Shown: positions 47,754 through 56,021 of the stretch, in pieces
How positions within the stretch are numbered: the first letter of the stretch is position 1
How the letters are laid out: the number at the start of each line of letters is the position of its first letter
DNA from: Vibrio tubiashii
GTDB lineage: Bacteria > Pseudomonadota > Gammaproteobacteria > Enterobacterales > Vibrionaceae
NCBI GenBank assembly: GCA_000775715.1
Contig: JRWQ01000011.1
Location: 186,001 to 250,000, forward strand
Direction: 5' to 3'
Length of the DNA stretch: 64,000 nt
The notes under the pieces: generated by a model
Databases searched by the model: none
The model's input: only the letters and a program-made list of their open reading frames with translations
What the model was told of the DNA's origin: nothing
Position numbers and translations under genes: made by a program

Positions 47754-50228
47754 ATGAATAGTTTTTCTCTTAAGTTTCATAGTGATAGTCAGCTAAAAGA
47801 GCAATTGGATGTTGTCGATAAAATGTATACTCGGCCACTAATCCAACTGTTCTCCGATCAACCTAAAGATGTGGTTGTTCAATACTATCAACAGATTAAA
47901 GCTCGTTGGCCAGAGTCTGTAGTGATTGGTAGCAGTGCTGGTCACACCATTCACCAAGGTATGATTGTTAAAGGTGCCTCTTCGATAGTCGTGACTCAGT
48001 TCGAGCAGGCTGAATTTACTACCGCCACCGCTCCTGTCACGGACTCATACACAATGACATCTCAGCATTTGCGTAATGCCCTTAATATCCAAGATGATAC
48101 CAAACTGATCATCTGTTTTGGTGACAGGATAGGTGCTTATGATTCTGATCTATTTAGTGCGTTTAGCCGCGATCGTGTCCCCGTGGTTGGCGGCGCAACG
48201 GTCGTCACAGAGCAAGGTCGTTGGGCGATGCTTGAAGGCGAGTTTTATCGGTCTACGTTGGTTGCTGTGGCGATTAACGCGCCAAATTTGTCGGTATGGC
48301 AGAAATCATATAATGCCTGGAATCCTGTTGGGCAAACGTTCGTAGTGACCAAGGTTCAAGGTAATCGATTGCTGGAATTAAACGGTCAGCCAGTTGGTCA
48401 AATCTATCGTCGCTATCTCGCCGATGGTAATGATTTCTCAGACGATTTGTTACATGGCTTCCCTTTGCTTAAAGGGGAGCAGCAGTCTCAGGATGTCTAC
48501 AACCCACGTAAATTGTACGACGACCAAAGTATAGAGTTCGATAGAGCGCTAGTCGTCGGTGATCAAGTTCGTTTTTGTTATGATCACCCAGAACTGACGA
48601 TTCAGCAGGTTCAGCAGGGAGCCTATAATCTTGCGAAACACCAACCTGACAATGTGTTTATTTATAACTGTACGTCGCGTTTAGATTTTATTGAAGGTAA
48701 TGCGGAGCTTGCTCCACTTCAATTGGTTGCCGACTGTTACGGCTTTTACTGCATGGGTGAGTTATATAAAGAGGACACCCAGCAGTCTATGCTTCATCAT
48801 AGTATGACCTTGATTGCTATGCGTGAAGGAGAGCCAAGCCAAGAGGTCAAATACCCTAAGCTCTATATCACTTCGCCAATATCTCCGTTGTTTTCGATGA
48901 TTCGAAACTCATTTGTCGACTTAGAAAGCTACAATCAGTCGATGCAGTCAAAAATAGACAGTCAAGCCAAGGCGTTAGTGACGAGCTATTTAACCGATAG
49001 TCGCACTGGCTTACCGAATCGTACTGTTTTGCTTGAAGATATCTCGAGTATGGAGCTTGATGATTGTCTTCTAGATATAAAAATCAATAATTTAACTGAT
49101 ATCAACGAAAAATATGGCTACTCGATTGGTGACAATGTTCTGTTGCTGCTGACTCAGTTTCTCAAACAAAAAATAGAAGAAAGGCTAACCAAAGAAACCA
49201 AGTTATATGCGATTGGTGTCGGCGAGTGGGCATTGATTTTTAAAAGGACGCTTTCGAGCACGGAACTGTATAAAGAGTTTGAAGTATTGATAGAACAAGT
49301 GGAGTCGCAAGATTTTAAGAATCTTTCTTTCCTCGAAAGTGCTCACTTAGCGATTTCAGTCACGGTAGGTATGGCAGAGAAAAAAGAGTTCTTGGTTTGC
49401 TCTTCTGAAGCTTTCTTGTTTAAAGCCATTGAAGCAAGAAGATACGCAATGAACTCGAATCGACACTTCAGCAATGCGAGTGACTTGATTCATAGAGAGC
49501 AGCAGCGTCGTGAGCGTTTAGAGAAGCTATCTATTGCCAATCATGCTATCCAACACAAAAATGTGCTGCCTTATGTTCAGCCCATCTTCGATGCGAGAAC
49601 TAAGGCATTGGCGAGTTATGAGTGTTTGGGCCGTTTGACTCACAATCAACAAGTGCTGCCTCCGGGCTACTTCTTGCCTTTGATTCAAGATACTCGGCTT
49701 TACACCAAGTTCAGCCAAACCATGATATCGAACAGTTTTGATTTAATGGCAAATAGGCAAGAGAACTTCACGCTTAACTTGTCGCATCAAGATATGCTTG
49801 ATGACAATACCTTATCTCTACTTGAAACACGGATTCGTCAACTGGAAATACCGCAACGAGCCGGGTTTGAAATTGTCGAATCTGAAAAAATTGATGATTT
49901 CTCACGGATGATCGAGGTTTGCAATCACTTTAGGGGCTTCGGCGTGACGATCATTGTTGATGATTTTGGCTCGGGATACTCTAATCTAGATGAAATTATC
50001 CAGCTTAAACCCGACATCATTAAGCTCGATGGTAGCTTGATTCGTCACATCGACAGTGATGCTAAACAGCGCAAAATCACCGCCCAGATGGTTCAGTTGT
50101 GTAAAGCACTGGATGCTGAAGTGGTGGCGGAGTTCATTCATAGCCAACAGGTTTGCGATGTTGCTGTGGATATGGGGGTTGATTACCTGCAAGGCTTCTA
50201 TCTTGGTGAACCCGTCGAGCTGAAGTGA
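47754..50228 (+). CDS. FIST - degenerate GGDEF - EAL signalling protein
   Basis: An 824-residue cytosolic protein without membrane segments. An N-terminal FIST domain pair (about residues 25-370), a predicted small-ligand sensor, is followed by a GGDEF-like domain whose signature is GVGEW (about residue 488), so it should not make c-di-GMP. An EAL domain (about 590-820) follows with ECLGR (about 622), LNLSHQ, FEIVES, DDFGSGYSNL (about 736), KLDGSLI, AEFIH and LQGF. The metal- and substrate-binding residues appear present, so phosphodiesterase activity is plausible. The atypical ECLGR and AEFIH forms leave some doubt. The ligand is unknown. Confidence 0.85.
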   Translation: MNSFSLKFHSDSQLKEQLDVVDKMYTRPLIQLFSDQPKDVVVQYYQQIKARWPESVVIGSSAGHTIHQGMIVKGASSIVVTQFEQAEFTTATAPVTDSYTMTSQHLRNALNIQDDTKLIICFGDRIGAYDSDLFSAFSRDRVPVVGGATVVTEQGRWAMLEGEFYRSTLVAVAINAPNLSVWQKSYNAWNPVGQTFVVTKVQGNRLLELNGQPVGQIYRRYLADGNDFSDDLLHGFPLLKGEQQSQDVYNPRKLYDDQSIEFDRALVVGDQVRFCYDHPELTIQQVQQGAYNLAKHQPDNVFIYNCTSRLDFIEGNAELAPLQLVADCYGFYCMGELYKEDTQQSMLHHSMTLIAMREGEPSQEVKYPKLYITSPISPLFSMIRNSFVDLESYNQSMQSKIDSQAKALVTSYLTDSRTGLPNRTVLLEDISSMELDDCLLDIKINNLTDINEKYGYSIGDNVLLLLTQFLKQKIEERLTKETKLYAIGVGEWALIFKRTLSSTELYKEFEVLIEQVESQDFKNLSFLESAHLAISVTVGMAEKKEFLVCSSEAFLFKAIEARRYAMNSNRHFSNASDLIHREQQRRERLEKLSIANHAIQHKNVLPYVQPIFDARTKALASYECLGRLTHNQQVLPPGYFLPLIQDTRLYTKFSQTMISNSFDLMANRQENFTLNLSHQDMLDDNTLSLLETRIRQLEIPQRAGFEIVESEKIDDFSRMIEVCNHFRGFGVTIIVDDFGSGYSNLDEIIQLKPDIIKLDGSLIRHIDSDAKQRKITAQMVQLCKALDAEVVAEFIHSQQVCDVAVDMGVDYLQGFYLGEPVELK

Positions 50229-50302
50229 TGCTTGATGCCAAACAGCAACGACAACTTAGTTAATTTGGAAATTTCATAGTCCAAATATGAATTTAGTTTT
50301 CT

Positions 50303-50350
50303 TATAACCCTAATTCATAATATCGCCAGATGAATATGGATTAGGGTATA
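50303..50350 (+). promoter_or_regulatory. Hairpin enclosing the ribosome-binding site of the 58-aa gene
   Basis: Left arm 50303-50319 and right arm 50335-50350 pair over ACCCTAAT/ATTAGGGT plus flanking TATA/TATA (one bulged A), with a 15-nt loop. The only Shine-Dalgarno-like sequence at a workable distance from the ATG at 50354, TTAGGGT (50341-50347), lies in the right arm. The hairpin should hide the ribosome-binding site, as in RNA thermometers or other translational switches, or it could be a protein operator. Confidence 0.6.
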
Positions 50351-50353
50351 AGG

Positions 50354-50530
50354 ATGATAAAGGCAATCTTGGTTTTTGCAGTGATTTTGCAGATCATTGT
50401 AGCCGTACAAAGCGAGGGTCTTGCCCGTTCACTAGCCGAACTAACTGCATTTCTGCTTGTCTGCGCCTTCGTGTTTAATCTAAAAGCGTCTAAGCGAAGC
50501 AAACTACAAGGCAATATTGATAACGCTTAA
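50354..50530 (+). CDS. 58-aa small membrane protein, unrecognised
   Basis: A 58-codon frame starting [20 protein letters not shown], then a short polar turn (EGLARSLAE), a second hydrophobic run [14 protein letters not shown] and a basic tail (KASKRSKLQ). This predicts a two-helix inner-membrane hairpin with a positively charged C terminus in the cytosol. I do not recognise the family. It converges on the YeiH-type gene and overlaps its stop by 3 nt. The start region is folded in the hairpin just upstream. Coding is supported by amino-acid pattern and position, not by homology. Confidence 0.65.
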   Translation: MIKAILVFAVILQIIVAVQSEGLARSLAELTAFLLVCAFVFNLKASKRSKLQGNIDNA

Positions 50531-51450
50531 GCTAGGGTCAGCCAAGCGAGCGATGTCGTTGAAATTAAAATCCACAGCGTCACCCCAAACAATAATGGCT
50601 TAGGTCCTGCAGATTTGAGCTTTTCCACTGAAATTCCACAGCCGATTAAAAACAGACACACAACCAAAGCCCGTTTTGCTAAGTCGAATACGGTTTGATA
50701 AACGGTATCAAACTGAGGCATTAGGTCGCTGATTGCAATCGCTGCGCAGTAGAACAAGATGAAGTAAGGAATGGTGATTTTCTTCGATTCATTGCGAAAT
50801 AGGAATGCACTAAAAATAGCGACTGGAATGATCCACAGTGCACGCGCCAGTTTTAGCGTGGTTGCGGTGGTGAGTGCTTCTTCACCATAGGCAGACGCTG
50901 CGCCAACCACGGATGACGTATCGTGAATAGCGATGGCGGCCCAAGTACCAAACGTATGTTGGTCGAGGTTTAATGCGTGGCCTATGACCGGGAAAACAAA
51001 GAGAGCAATAGAGTTAAGTACGAATACCGTCGCCAGTGATAGACCAATTTGTTCATCGTTGGCTTTAATCGCAGGTGAAACAGCGGCAATTGCGCTCCCA
51101 CCACAGATAGCGGTACCTGAAGCTATCAAGTAGCCAGTTTCTCTGTTCAGTCTCATTGCTTTAGCGACCCACCAACCAATGATTAGCGTACTGACAATTG
51201 TCACGACGATAATACCAATACCGTCAGAAGTGACTGCCAATGCTTGCTCAAATTGAATTCCAAACCCTAGGCCAACAATAGAGTAGGCAAGCAGCTTTTT
51301 GGTTAGCTTTGCGAAGTTGAGTTCTTTTGGCACCAAGCCGAGAGATGCTAACAAAAAGCCGATAACTAACGCAGTTGGAGAGGTAATAAATGGCGCAAAG
51401 CAAAGGAGTAATGCGAGCCAAAAGGGGAGATGTTTCTTAACGTTAGTCAT
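50527..51450 (-). CDS. YeiH-family putative sulfate exporter
   Basis: Integral membrane protein of 307 residues with about ten hydrophobic segments. The conserved block [19 protein letters not shown] (about residues 111-129) and [17 protein letters not shown] are hallmarks of the YeiH/PSE (putative sulfate exporter) family, annotated from genetic context rather than direct transport assays. It begins at ATG 51450. It lies after the MFS-acyltransferase gene on the same strand with a 127-bp gap containing a long hairpin, and is not obviously in its operon. No LysR partner (as yeiE for yeiH in E. coli) is adjacent. Confidence 0.85.
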   Translation of the reverse strand: MTNVKKHLPFWLALLLCFAPFITSPTALVIGFLLASLGLVPKELNFAKLTKKLLAYSIVGLGFGIQFEQALAVTSDGIGIIVVTIVSTLIIGWWVAKAMRLNRETGYLIASGTAICGGSAIAAVSPAIKANDEQIGLSLATVFVLNSIALFVFPVIGHALNLDQHTFGTWAAIAIHDTSSVVGAASAYGEEALTTATTLKLARALWIIPVAIFSAFLFRNESKKITIPYFILFYCAAIAISDLMPQFDTVYQTVFDLAKRALVVCLFLIGCGISVEKLKSAGPKPLLFGVTLWILISTTSLAWLTLA

Positions 51451-51533
51451 GGATGAAAACAGTTTAAACCGAGCAAAGAAAAGGAGTGAGTATTTTACCG
51501 AACTCTAGTTGATAAGTAGAGCTGAATGAATTG

Positions 51534-51564
51534 AACAAGCGTTAAGTAAAACTGAACGCTTGTT
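51534..51564. terminator. 10-bp hairpin after the MFS-acyltransferase gene
   Basis: Perfect stem AACAAGCGTT/AACGCTTGTT (51534-51543/51555-51564), 11-nt loop, 13 nt past the stop of the minus-strand fusion gene. No T-run follows on either strand, so it may be a rho-independent-like processing stem or a regulator site for the yeiH-like gene. Confidence 0.4.
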
Positions 51565-51577
51565 GGTGATCCGATTA

Positions 51578-53449
51578 TTATCGCCAGTCGCCTCTAAGCT
51601 TAGACACTTGTTCTTGCATCGCTGAGGTGGAGGCGTGTTGTGATTCAACAGGTTCACCCACTTCTATTTCTATCTTTGACCAGAATCGAGTCGGTAGACC
51701 TTTACAGGCAGAGCCTTTGTAACGGCTAAAGTAACTGCCCCACAAGCCTTTGAGAGCGATTGGAATGACAGGTACTGGGCTACGCTTAAGAATCAGATCC
51801 ATTCCGCGCATAAATTCGTTTATCTCACCATCGGATGTTAAGCGACCTTCTGGGAAGATGCAGACAATGTGTCCTTTAGCGAGTGCCTGTTCAACTTCAT
51901 TGAACGCTCTGATGATGGAGCGTCTGTTGGTTGCGGAGATAGGAATGACCCCAGCGCGCTTCAAGAAGCGTTTAAGTGGCGGTAGATTGGCGTACTCTTC
52001 TTCCATCACAAAACGTATTAGCCTAGGGCAAACAGCGCTAAGGAGTAATGCGTCCATGTAGCTGACATGGTTACAAACCAATAGAGCGCCACTTTTTTCT
52101 GGCAAGTTGTGAGTGTTCTTATGGCTTACTCGGTACATGGTATGAGTGATGATCCAAGTTAAAAAGCGCACCACAAAAATTGGAACTTGTAAGAATAGGT
52201 AGCCGGCGATTAAGAGGTTTAAGGTGGCGAGTAGCAAAAACAGTTGTGGGATCGAGAGATCAAGCACGCTTAGGCAAACAATGCCGAGTATTGCACTTCC
52301 TACCATGAACAGAGAGTTATAAATATTCAATGCTGCGATAACTTGCGCTCTTTCACTAGGTTTAGCTCTTTGTTGCATTAGGGCATATAGAGGGACGATA
52401 AATACACCGCCAGAAGCGCCAAGCAATAGCAGATAAGCAAATACAGACCAAAGTGGTTTGTACGTTATAAACTCTGAAAAGCTTGCGAATTCAGGTAAGT
52501 ACTCTGGTACAGATGTGGCCATTAAGTAGCCGAAGACGGAAATCCCTAAACTACCGAGCGGCACAATTCCTACTTCAATACGGTGGTTGGATAGTTTGTC
52601 ACAAGCTAGAGAGCCAACCGCAATGCCTACCGAAAAGAGCGCGAGTAAAAAGGATACAGCGCTCTCTGCACCATTAAGGTGAAGCTTGGTAAAGTTCGGG
52701 AACTGAGTTAGGTAAGTTGCGCCAAGGAACCAAAACCAACTGATTGCCATCAGGGCACGGAAAATTGTTTTATCGGCTTTGGCAATGGCGATGGTCTGTT
52801 TGGTTTGTTTCACAGGTTGCCATTTGAATTTTAACTCGGGTGCGCTCGCAGGCGCTTCAGGTATCGAGCGACTTGAAATATAACCAAACAGAGCAAACAG
52901 CACCACACTGGCGGCAGCAACATATTTCGCATTCTCGGCTGATGTGATAACACCTGCGCCAAGTGTACCTAGTAAGATCGCAAGGAAAGTACCTGTTTCA
53001 ACTAGGGCATTGCCAGGAACCAATTCGTTAGGTTTAAGTTGCTGAGGCAGTAGCGCATATTTCACTGGGCCGAAAAACGCCGACTGAGTCCCCATTAAAA
53101 ACAGCAATAGCAGCAGAATAAGATAGCTCTCGGTAATAAAGCCGATAGCACCAAGGCACATGATGCCGATTTCCGCCAACTTTACTTTGCGAATGAACCA
53201 GGATTTTTCGTATTTGTCGGCAAGTACGCCCGCAGAGGCTGAAAAAAGGAAAAAAGGCAAAATGAACAAGCCTGCGGCTAAGTTGATAAATAGATGGCTA
53301 GAGACGGGTAACACACCAGCACCAGCAAAGGCGACAAACAGCAACAGGACATTTTTAAAAATGTTGTCGTTAAAAGCACCGAAAAACTGGGTAATAAAGT
53401 AGGGCAAGAAGCGTTTCTGTCCCAGTAAAGAGAGTTGATTGCTCGACAT
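51578..53449 (-). CDS. MFS (LplT-like) - PlsC acyltransferase fusion protein
   Basis: A 623-residue fusion. Residues 1-415 form an MFS transporter of about 12 membrane segments resembling the lysophospholipid flippase LplT. Residues about 440-623 form a PlsC/LPLAT acyltransferase with NHVSYMD (460-466), GVIPIS, FPEGRLT (about 530) and VPVIPIAL. In E. coli, LplT and the acyltransferase-acyl-ACP synthetase Aas are separate proteins that re-acylate lyso-phosphatidylethanolamine. Here transporter and acyltransferase are joined and the acyl-ACP synthetase domain is missing, so an acyl donor must come from elsewhere. It follows the TetR gene by 7 nt. Confidence 0.88.
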   Translation of the reverse strand: MSSNQLSLLGQKRFLPYFITQFFGAFNDNIFKNVLLLFVAFAGAGVLPVSSHLFINLAAGLFILPFFLFSASAGVLADKYEKSWFIRKVKLAEIGIMCLGAIGFITESYLILLLLLFLMGTQSAFFGPVKYALLPQQLKPNELVPGNALVETGTFLAILLGTLGAGVITSAENAKYVAAASVVLFALFGYISSRSIPEAPASAPELKFKWQPVKQTKQTIAIAKADKTIFRALMAISWFWFLGATYLTQFPNFTKLHLNGAESAVSFLLALFSVGIAVGSLACDKLSNHRIEVGIVPLGSLGISVFGYLMATSVPEYLPEFASFSEFITYKPLWSVFAYLLLLGASGGVFIVPLYALMQQRAKPSERAQVIAALNIYNSLFMVGSAILGIVCLSVLDLSIPQLFLLLATLNLLIAGYLFLQVPIFVVRFLTWIITHTMYRVSHKNTHNLPEKSGALLVCNHVSYMDALLLSAVCPRLIRFVMEEEYANLPPLKRFLKRAGVIPISATNRRSIIRAFNEVEQALAKGHIVCIFPEGRLTSDGEINEFMRGMDLILKRSPVPVIPIALKGLWGSYFSRYKGSACKGLPTRFWSKIEIEVGEPVESQHASTSAMQEQVSKLRGDWR

Positions 53450-53456
53450 TTAGACC

Positions 53457-54047
53457 TTACCAATTACTCAGGTAATTAGAGAGTAGGTTCTCTATCAGCA
53501 CTTTTCCATCGATAGGCTCAGCGGCAAAGAACTTGTCATCGACACTTAGCAGTGTGATACCGTGAACGCCGGACCATAATACGCGACTCGCTTTTAATAC
53601 CTCGGATTGGCTACGTTGTGGTGCGATAACTTGCAATAATTGCTCGAGCATTCCTGTCATCGCATCGATACGTTCTGATTGCCATTCCGGTAGGGTATCG
53701 CCATTCATATTGTGTTCGAAAATTAGCTGCCAACGGTATGGGTGACGTTGAGCAAAATCATGATAGCAATAAGCTAATTCGTAAAGTGCAGCATTTGGGT
53801 CTTCACTATTCGCCACCACTTGTTTGGCTTCATTAGATAGCTCATCAAGCGTCTGAGCAACTGCGTGAAGTAGTAGAAGGTTGTAACTGCCAAATACGTT
53901 AACTAGGGTACTCGGAACGTAACCGATCATAGTGGCAATTTTTCGTAAACTTAGCTCGTGGTAGCTGTTTTCCGATAAAAAGTCTTTAACGGTATTTAGC
54001 GTCAGCGTGACAAGCTCTTCACGCGTATGATCGTTTCTTCTGGCCAT
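53457..54047 (-). CDS. TetR-family transcriptional regulator
   Basis: A 196-residue repressor. Residues 8-55 form the helix-turn-helix (LSLRKIATMIGYVPSTLVNVFGSYN in part), and the C-terminal domain contains WSGVHGITLL, the mark of the WHG-type TetR effector domain. It is the first gene of an operon with the LplT/PlsC-like fusion 7 nt downstream. An inverted repeat TGAAC-AAC-GTTCA lies 17 nt upstream of its ATG and is a likely autoregulatory operator. A lipid or fatty-acid ligand would fit the partner gene, but this is only inference. Confidence 0.9.
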   Translation of the reverse strand: MARRNDHTREELVTLTLNTVKDFLSENSYHELSLRKIATMIGYVPSTLVNVFGSYNLLLLHAVAQTLDELSNEAKQVVANSEDPNAALYELAYCYHDFAQRHPYRWQLIFEHNMNGDTLPEWQSERIDAMTGMLEQLLQVIAPQRSQSEVLKASRVLWSGVHGITLLSVDDKFFAAEPIDGKVLIENLLSNYLSNW

Positions 54048-54063
54048 AGTGAGATTAATTTAA

Positions 54064-54076
54064 TGAACAACGTTCA
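54064..54076. promoter_or_regulatory. Candidate TetR operator
   Basis: Perfect inverted repeat TGAAC-AAC-GTTCA located 17 bp before the TetR start codon, in the position expected for autorepression of the TetR and LplT/PlsC-like operon. Confidence 0.55.
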
Positions 54077-54237
54077 ATATTCTAATGAGCCTCTACCTAT
54101 AAGGTCAACAATAGTCGTGGTTATTTGCAATATTCTGATACATGTGTCCTAGACGTTTTGGTTTGCATATGGAATGGCTAAGGTTAAGATAGATTGATAA
54201 GTAAAAATAACCCTATTAGGAACTTCAAAGGAAGAAT

Positions 54238-55107
54238 ATGAAACGACTCTTTTCCCTTGTTGCTTTACTCATGGTGTCTGTGGCGATCACGCCAATTGCA
54301 GAAGCTAAGAAGTTTGGCGGTGGTAAATCTTTCGGTAAAAGCTTTAAAACCGCTCCTGCGCCGAAGCAGCAGAAACAGAACACAAGCTCGATCGGTAAAG
54401 ATCAAGCAGCAAAACAGAGTTCAAGCAAGAAAGGTCTGATGGGCGGATTGCTTGGCGGTCTACTTGCTGGTGGACTCTTAGCGGCGTTCTTTGGCGGTGC
54501 GTTTGAAGGTATCCAGTTTATGGATATCCTGATCATGGGCTTGATTGCGTTTGTTATTTTCAAATTCATGCGAGGAATGCTTGGAGCGAAGCAAGGCAGT
54601 ATGAATCAACATCGCCAACAACCTGCTTTCGGTGGTTCAGCTCAAAAGTTTGAACAACCAAACGTGCATAATTTTGAGAGTGCAAGTCATACCGCTTCAA
54701 CAGGTGGTTTTGGTGCTACAACTGATGTACCGCATAACTACCCACCGGGTTTTGATCAAGCGGCGTTTGTTAATGGCTCGCGAGAGCACTACCGAATCTT
54801 GCAAGGTGCATGGAACCACAATCAACTTGAGACTATCGAAGAGTATGTTTCGCCGAGTCTATACAATGACCTAAAATCTGAACGCGCTAAGCTAGAAGGT
54901 GAACAGCATACTGATGTTATGTATGTGGATGCGGAGATTGTGCGCGCTGATTACGATGCAAGCAAAGCTCAGCTAAGTTTGCAGTTCAGTGGTCGTTACC
55001 GTGATGCGGTTGAAGGTATTGAAGAGGATATTACCGATATCTGGCACTTAGAGCGTGACCTAACGGTACCAAATGCACCTTGGTTGATTGTTGGTATTCA
55101 AGCTTAA
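54238..55107 (+). CDS. Tim44-domain exported or membrane protein
   Basis: A 289-residue protein with a signal peptide (residues 1-23, cleavage near AEA-KK). A lysine/glutamine-rich linker (24-65), a glycine-rich hydrophobic stretch and membrane segment (GGLLGGLLAGGLLAAFFGG and ILIMGLIAFVIFKFM, about 70-122) follow, then a Tim44-like domain (about 180-285, DITDIWHLERDL). This is the usual build of bacterial Tim44-like proteins, whose role in the envelope is not settled. AAAGGAAG precedes the ATG. It stands alone with its own terminator. Not a protein-import component by any evidence here. Confidence 0.85.
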   Translation: MKRLFSLVALLMVSVAITPIAEAKKFGGGKSFGKSFKTAPAPKQQKQNTSSIGKDQAAKQSSSKKGLMGGLLGGLLAGGLLAAFFGGAFEGIQFMDILIMGLIAFVIFKFMRGMLGAKQGSMNQHRQQPAFGGSAQKFEQPNVHNFESASHTASTGGFGATTDVPHNYPPGFDQAAFVNGSREHYRILQGAWNHNQLETIEEYVSPSLYNDLKSERAKLEGEQHTDVMYVDAEIVRADYDASKAQLSLQFSGRYRDAVEGIEEDITDIWHLERDLTVPNAPWLIVGIQA

Positions 55108-55125
55108 CTCTCTGTGAGTGTGGAC

Positions 55126-55160
55126 AAACGCCCGAGCTTTTTGCTTGGGCGTTTTTGTTT
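55126..55160 (+). terminator. Rho-independent terminator after the Tim44-domain gene
   Basis: Stem AAACGCCCGAGC/GCTTGGGCGTTT (55126-55137/55143-55154, one G-T pair), loop TTTTT, then TTGTTTT. It lies 18 nt after the stop. Confidence 0.88.
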
Positions 55161-55209
55161 TCAACTGATACAATCCTGTAATAACTACAAACAATGTAAG
55201 GGAAGTAAA

Positions 55210-55530
55210 GTGGCTGAATTTAAATACAAAAACCTCACTCAAGAAGAGCAAGATAAATTGGATGCGGCTGTGTTTCGTCGTTTGTTGGCGCACTTAGATG
55301 ATAATAAAGATGTGCAAAATATCGATTTAATGATCTTGGCTGGCTTCTGCCGCAACTGTTTTAGTAAGTGGTACGCCGCAGAAGCACAAGCACATGGTCT
55401 GGAGCTAGACATCGATGATGCAAGGGAGCGTGTGTACGGTATGACTTATGATGATTGGAAGCAAAATCATCAGCCCAAAGCGACACCCGAACAGCTAGCC
55501 GCATTTGAAGCGAGACAAAAGAATAGTTAA
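55210..55530 (+). CDS. DUF1244-family protein
   Basis: A 106-residue cytosolic protein. I start it at GTG 55210 (MAEFKYKNLTQEEQDKLDA), preceded by GGGAAG; the longer in-frame version would begin inside the upstream terminator. The block DVQNIDLMILAGFCRNCFSKWY (in part, about residues 37-58), with its two cysteines, and YGMTYDDWK are the conserved core of DUF1244, a family found in many proteobacteria with no known function. The CRNC pair might bind a metal. It stands alone, between two strong terminators. Confidence 0.88.
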   Translation: MAEFKYKNLTQEEQDKLDAAVFRRLLAHLDDNKDVQNIDLMILAGFCRNCFSKWYAAEAQAHGLELDIDDARERVYGMTYDDWKQNHQPKATPEQLAAFEARQKNS

Positions 55531-55550
55531 TGCTCGATTTTTGTCGATAT

Positions 55551-55588
55551 AAAAACGCCAGTGACAAGCACTGGCGTTGTTGTTTTTA
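55551..55588. terminator. Bidirectional terminator
   Basis: Perfect 10-bp stem AACGCCAGTG/CACTGGCGTT (55554-55563/55569-55578), loop ACAAG. GTTGTTTTT follows on the plus strand and TTTTATATC on the minus strand, so it can end both the DUF1244 gene and the converging binding-protein gene. Confidence 0.85.
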
Positions 55589-55600
55589 TAGCCTCTATGA

Positions 55601-56011
55601 CTATAGCTTTAGCAGGACTTTTACATCGCCAGTTACTGCAGATTCATCGACGTAACCAATGGCATCAGCATTGCTAGACACTTCCGCAATCACACCTGCG
55701 TAATCTGAAACTTGAATCGGCGCTTCTGCTTTTCCGGTAAAAACAAGACGAGACCACGCCGATTGCAGTTGTGACTCACTACGACCTGTTGCCAGTTCAT
55801 GGAAAGCAAGACGACCTTCAGAACCGTCAGATAACTCAACGATACGCGCCTTGCTGCCGTTAGCTAGCTTAGTTTTCTTACCCATGAAGAGCTTTTTCAC
55901 ATCGCCTTTTGATAGCGCGTCAACCCCAGCGGTATTACCGATAACAACCATTCCAGCCATTGCGTTGAATGAAACAACAGAGGCCGCCAATAAAGTGATT
56001 AGTTTTTTCAT
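55601..56011 (-). CDS. Short PstS-like periplasmic binding protein
   Basis: A 136-residue exported protein with a signal peptide (residues 1-19, cleavage after AMA). The remainder resembles the phosphate-binding PstS group: VVIGNTAGVDALSKGDVKKLF, the SDGSEGRLAFHEL block, SAWSRLVFTGKAEAP and NADAIGYVDESAV. It is about half the length of a full PstS, but this compact form occurs as a stand-alone protein in marine gamma-proteobacteria. It is the last gene of an apparent cluster MCP-porin-binding protein, 10 nt after the porin gene. Ligand, perhaps phosphate or another oxyanion, is inferred from family only. Confidence 0.8.
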   Translation of the reverse strand: MKKLITLLAASVVSFNAMAGMVVIGNTAGVDALSKGDVKKLFMGKKTKLANGSKARIVELSDGSEGRLAFHELATGRSESQLQSAWSRLVFTGKAEAPIQVSDYAGVIAEVSSNADAIGYVDESAVTGDVKVLLKL

Positions 56012-56021
56012 GATGGTCTCC

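Noticed and set aside
49150..49300. Active diguanylate cyclase in the FIST-EAL protein
   Set aside because: The GGDEF signature is GVGEW, so the catalytic acidic residues are not in place.
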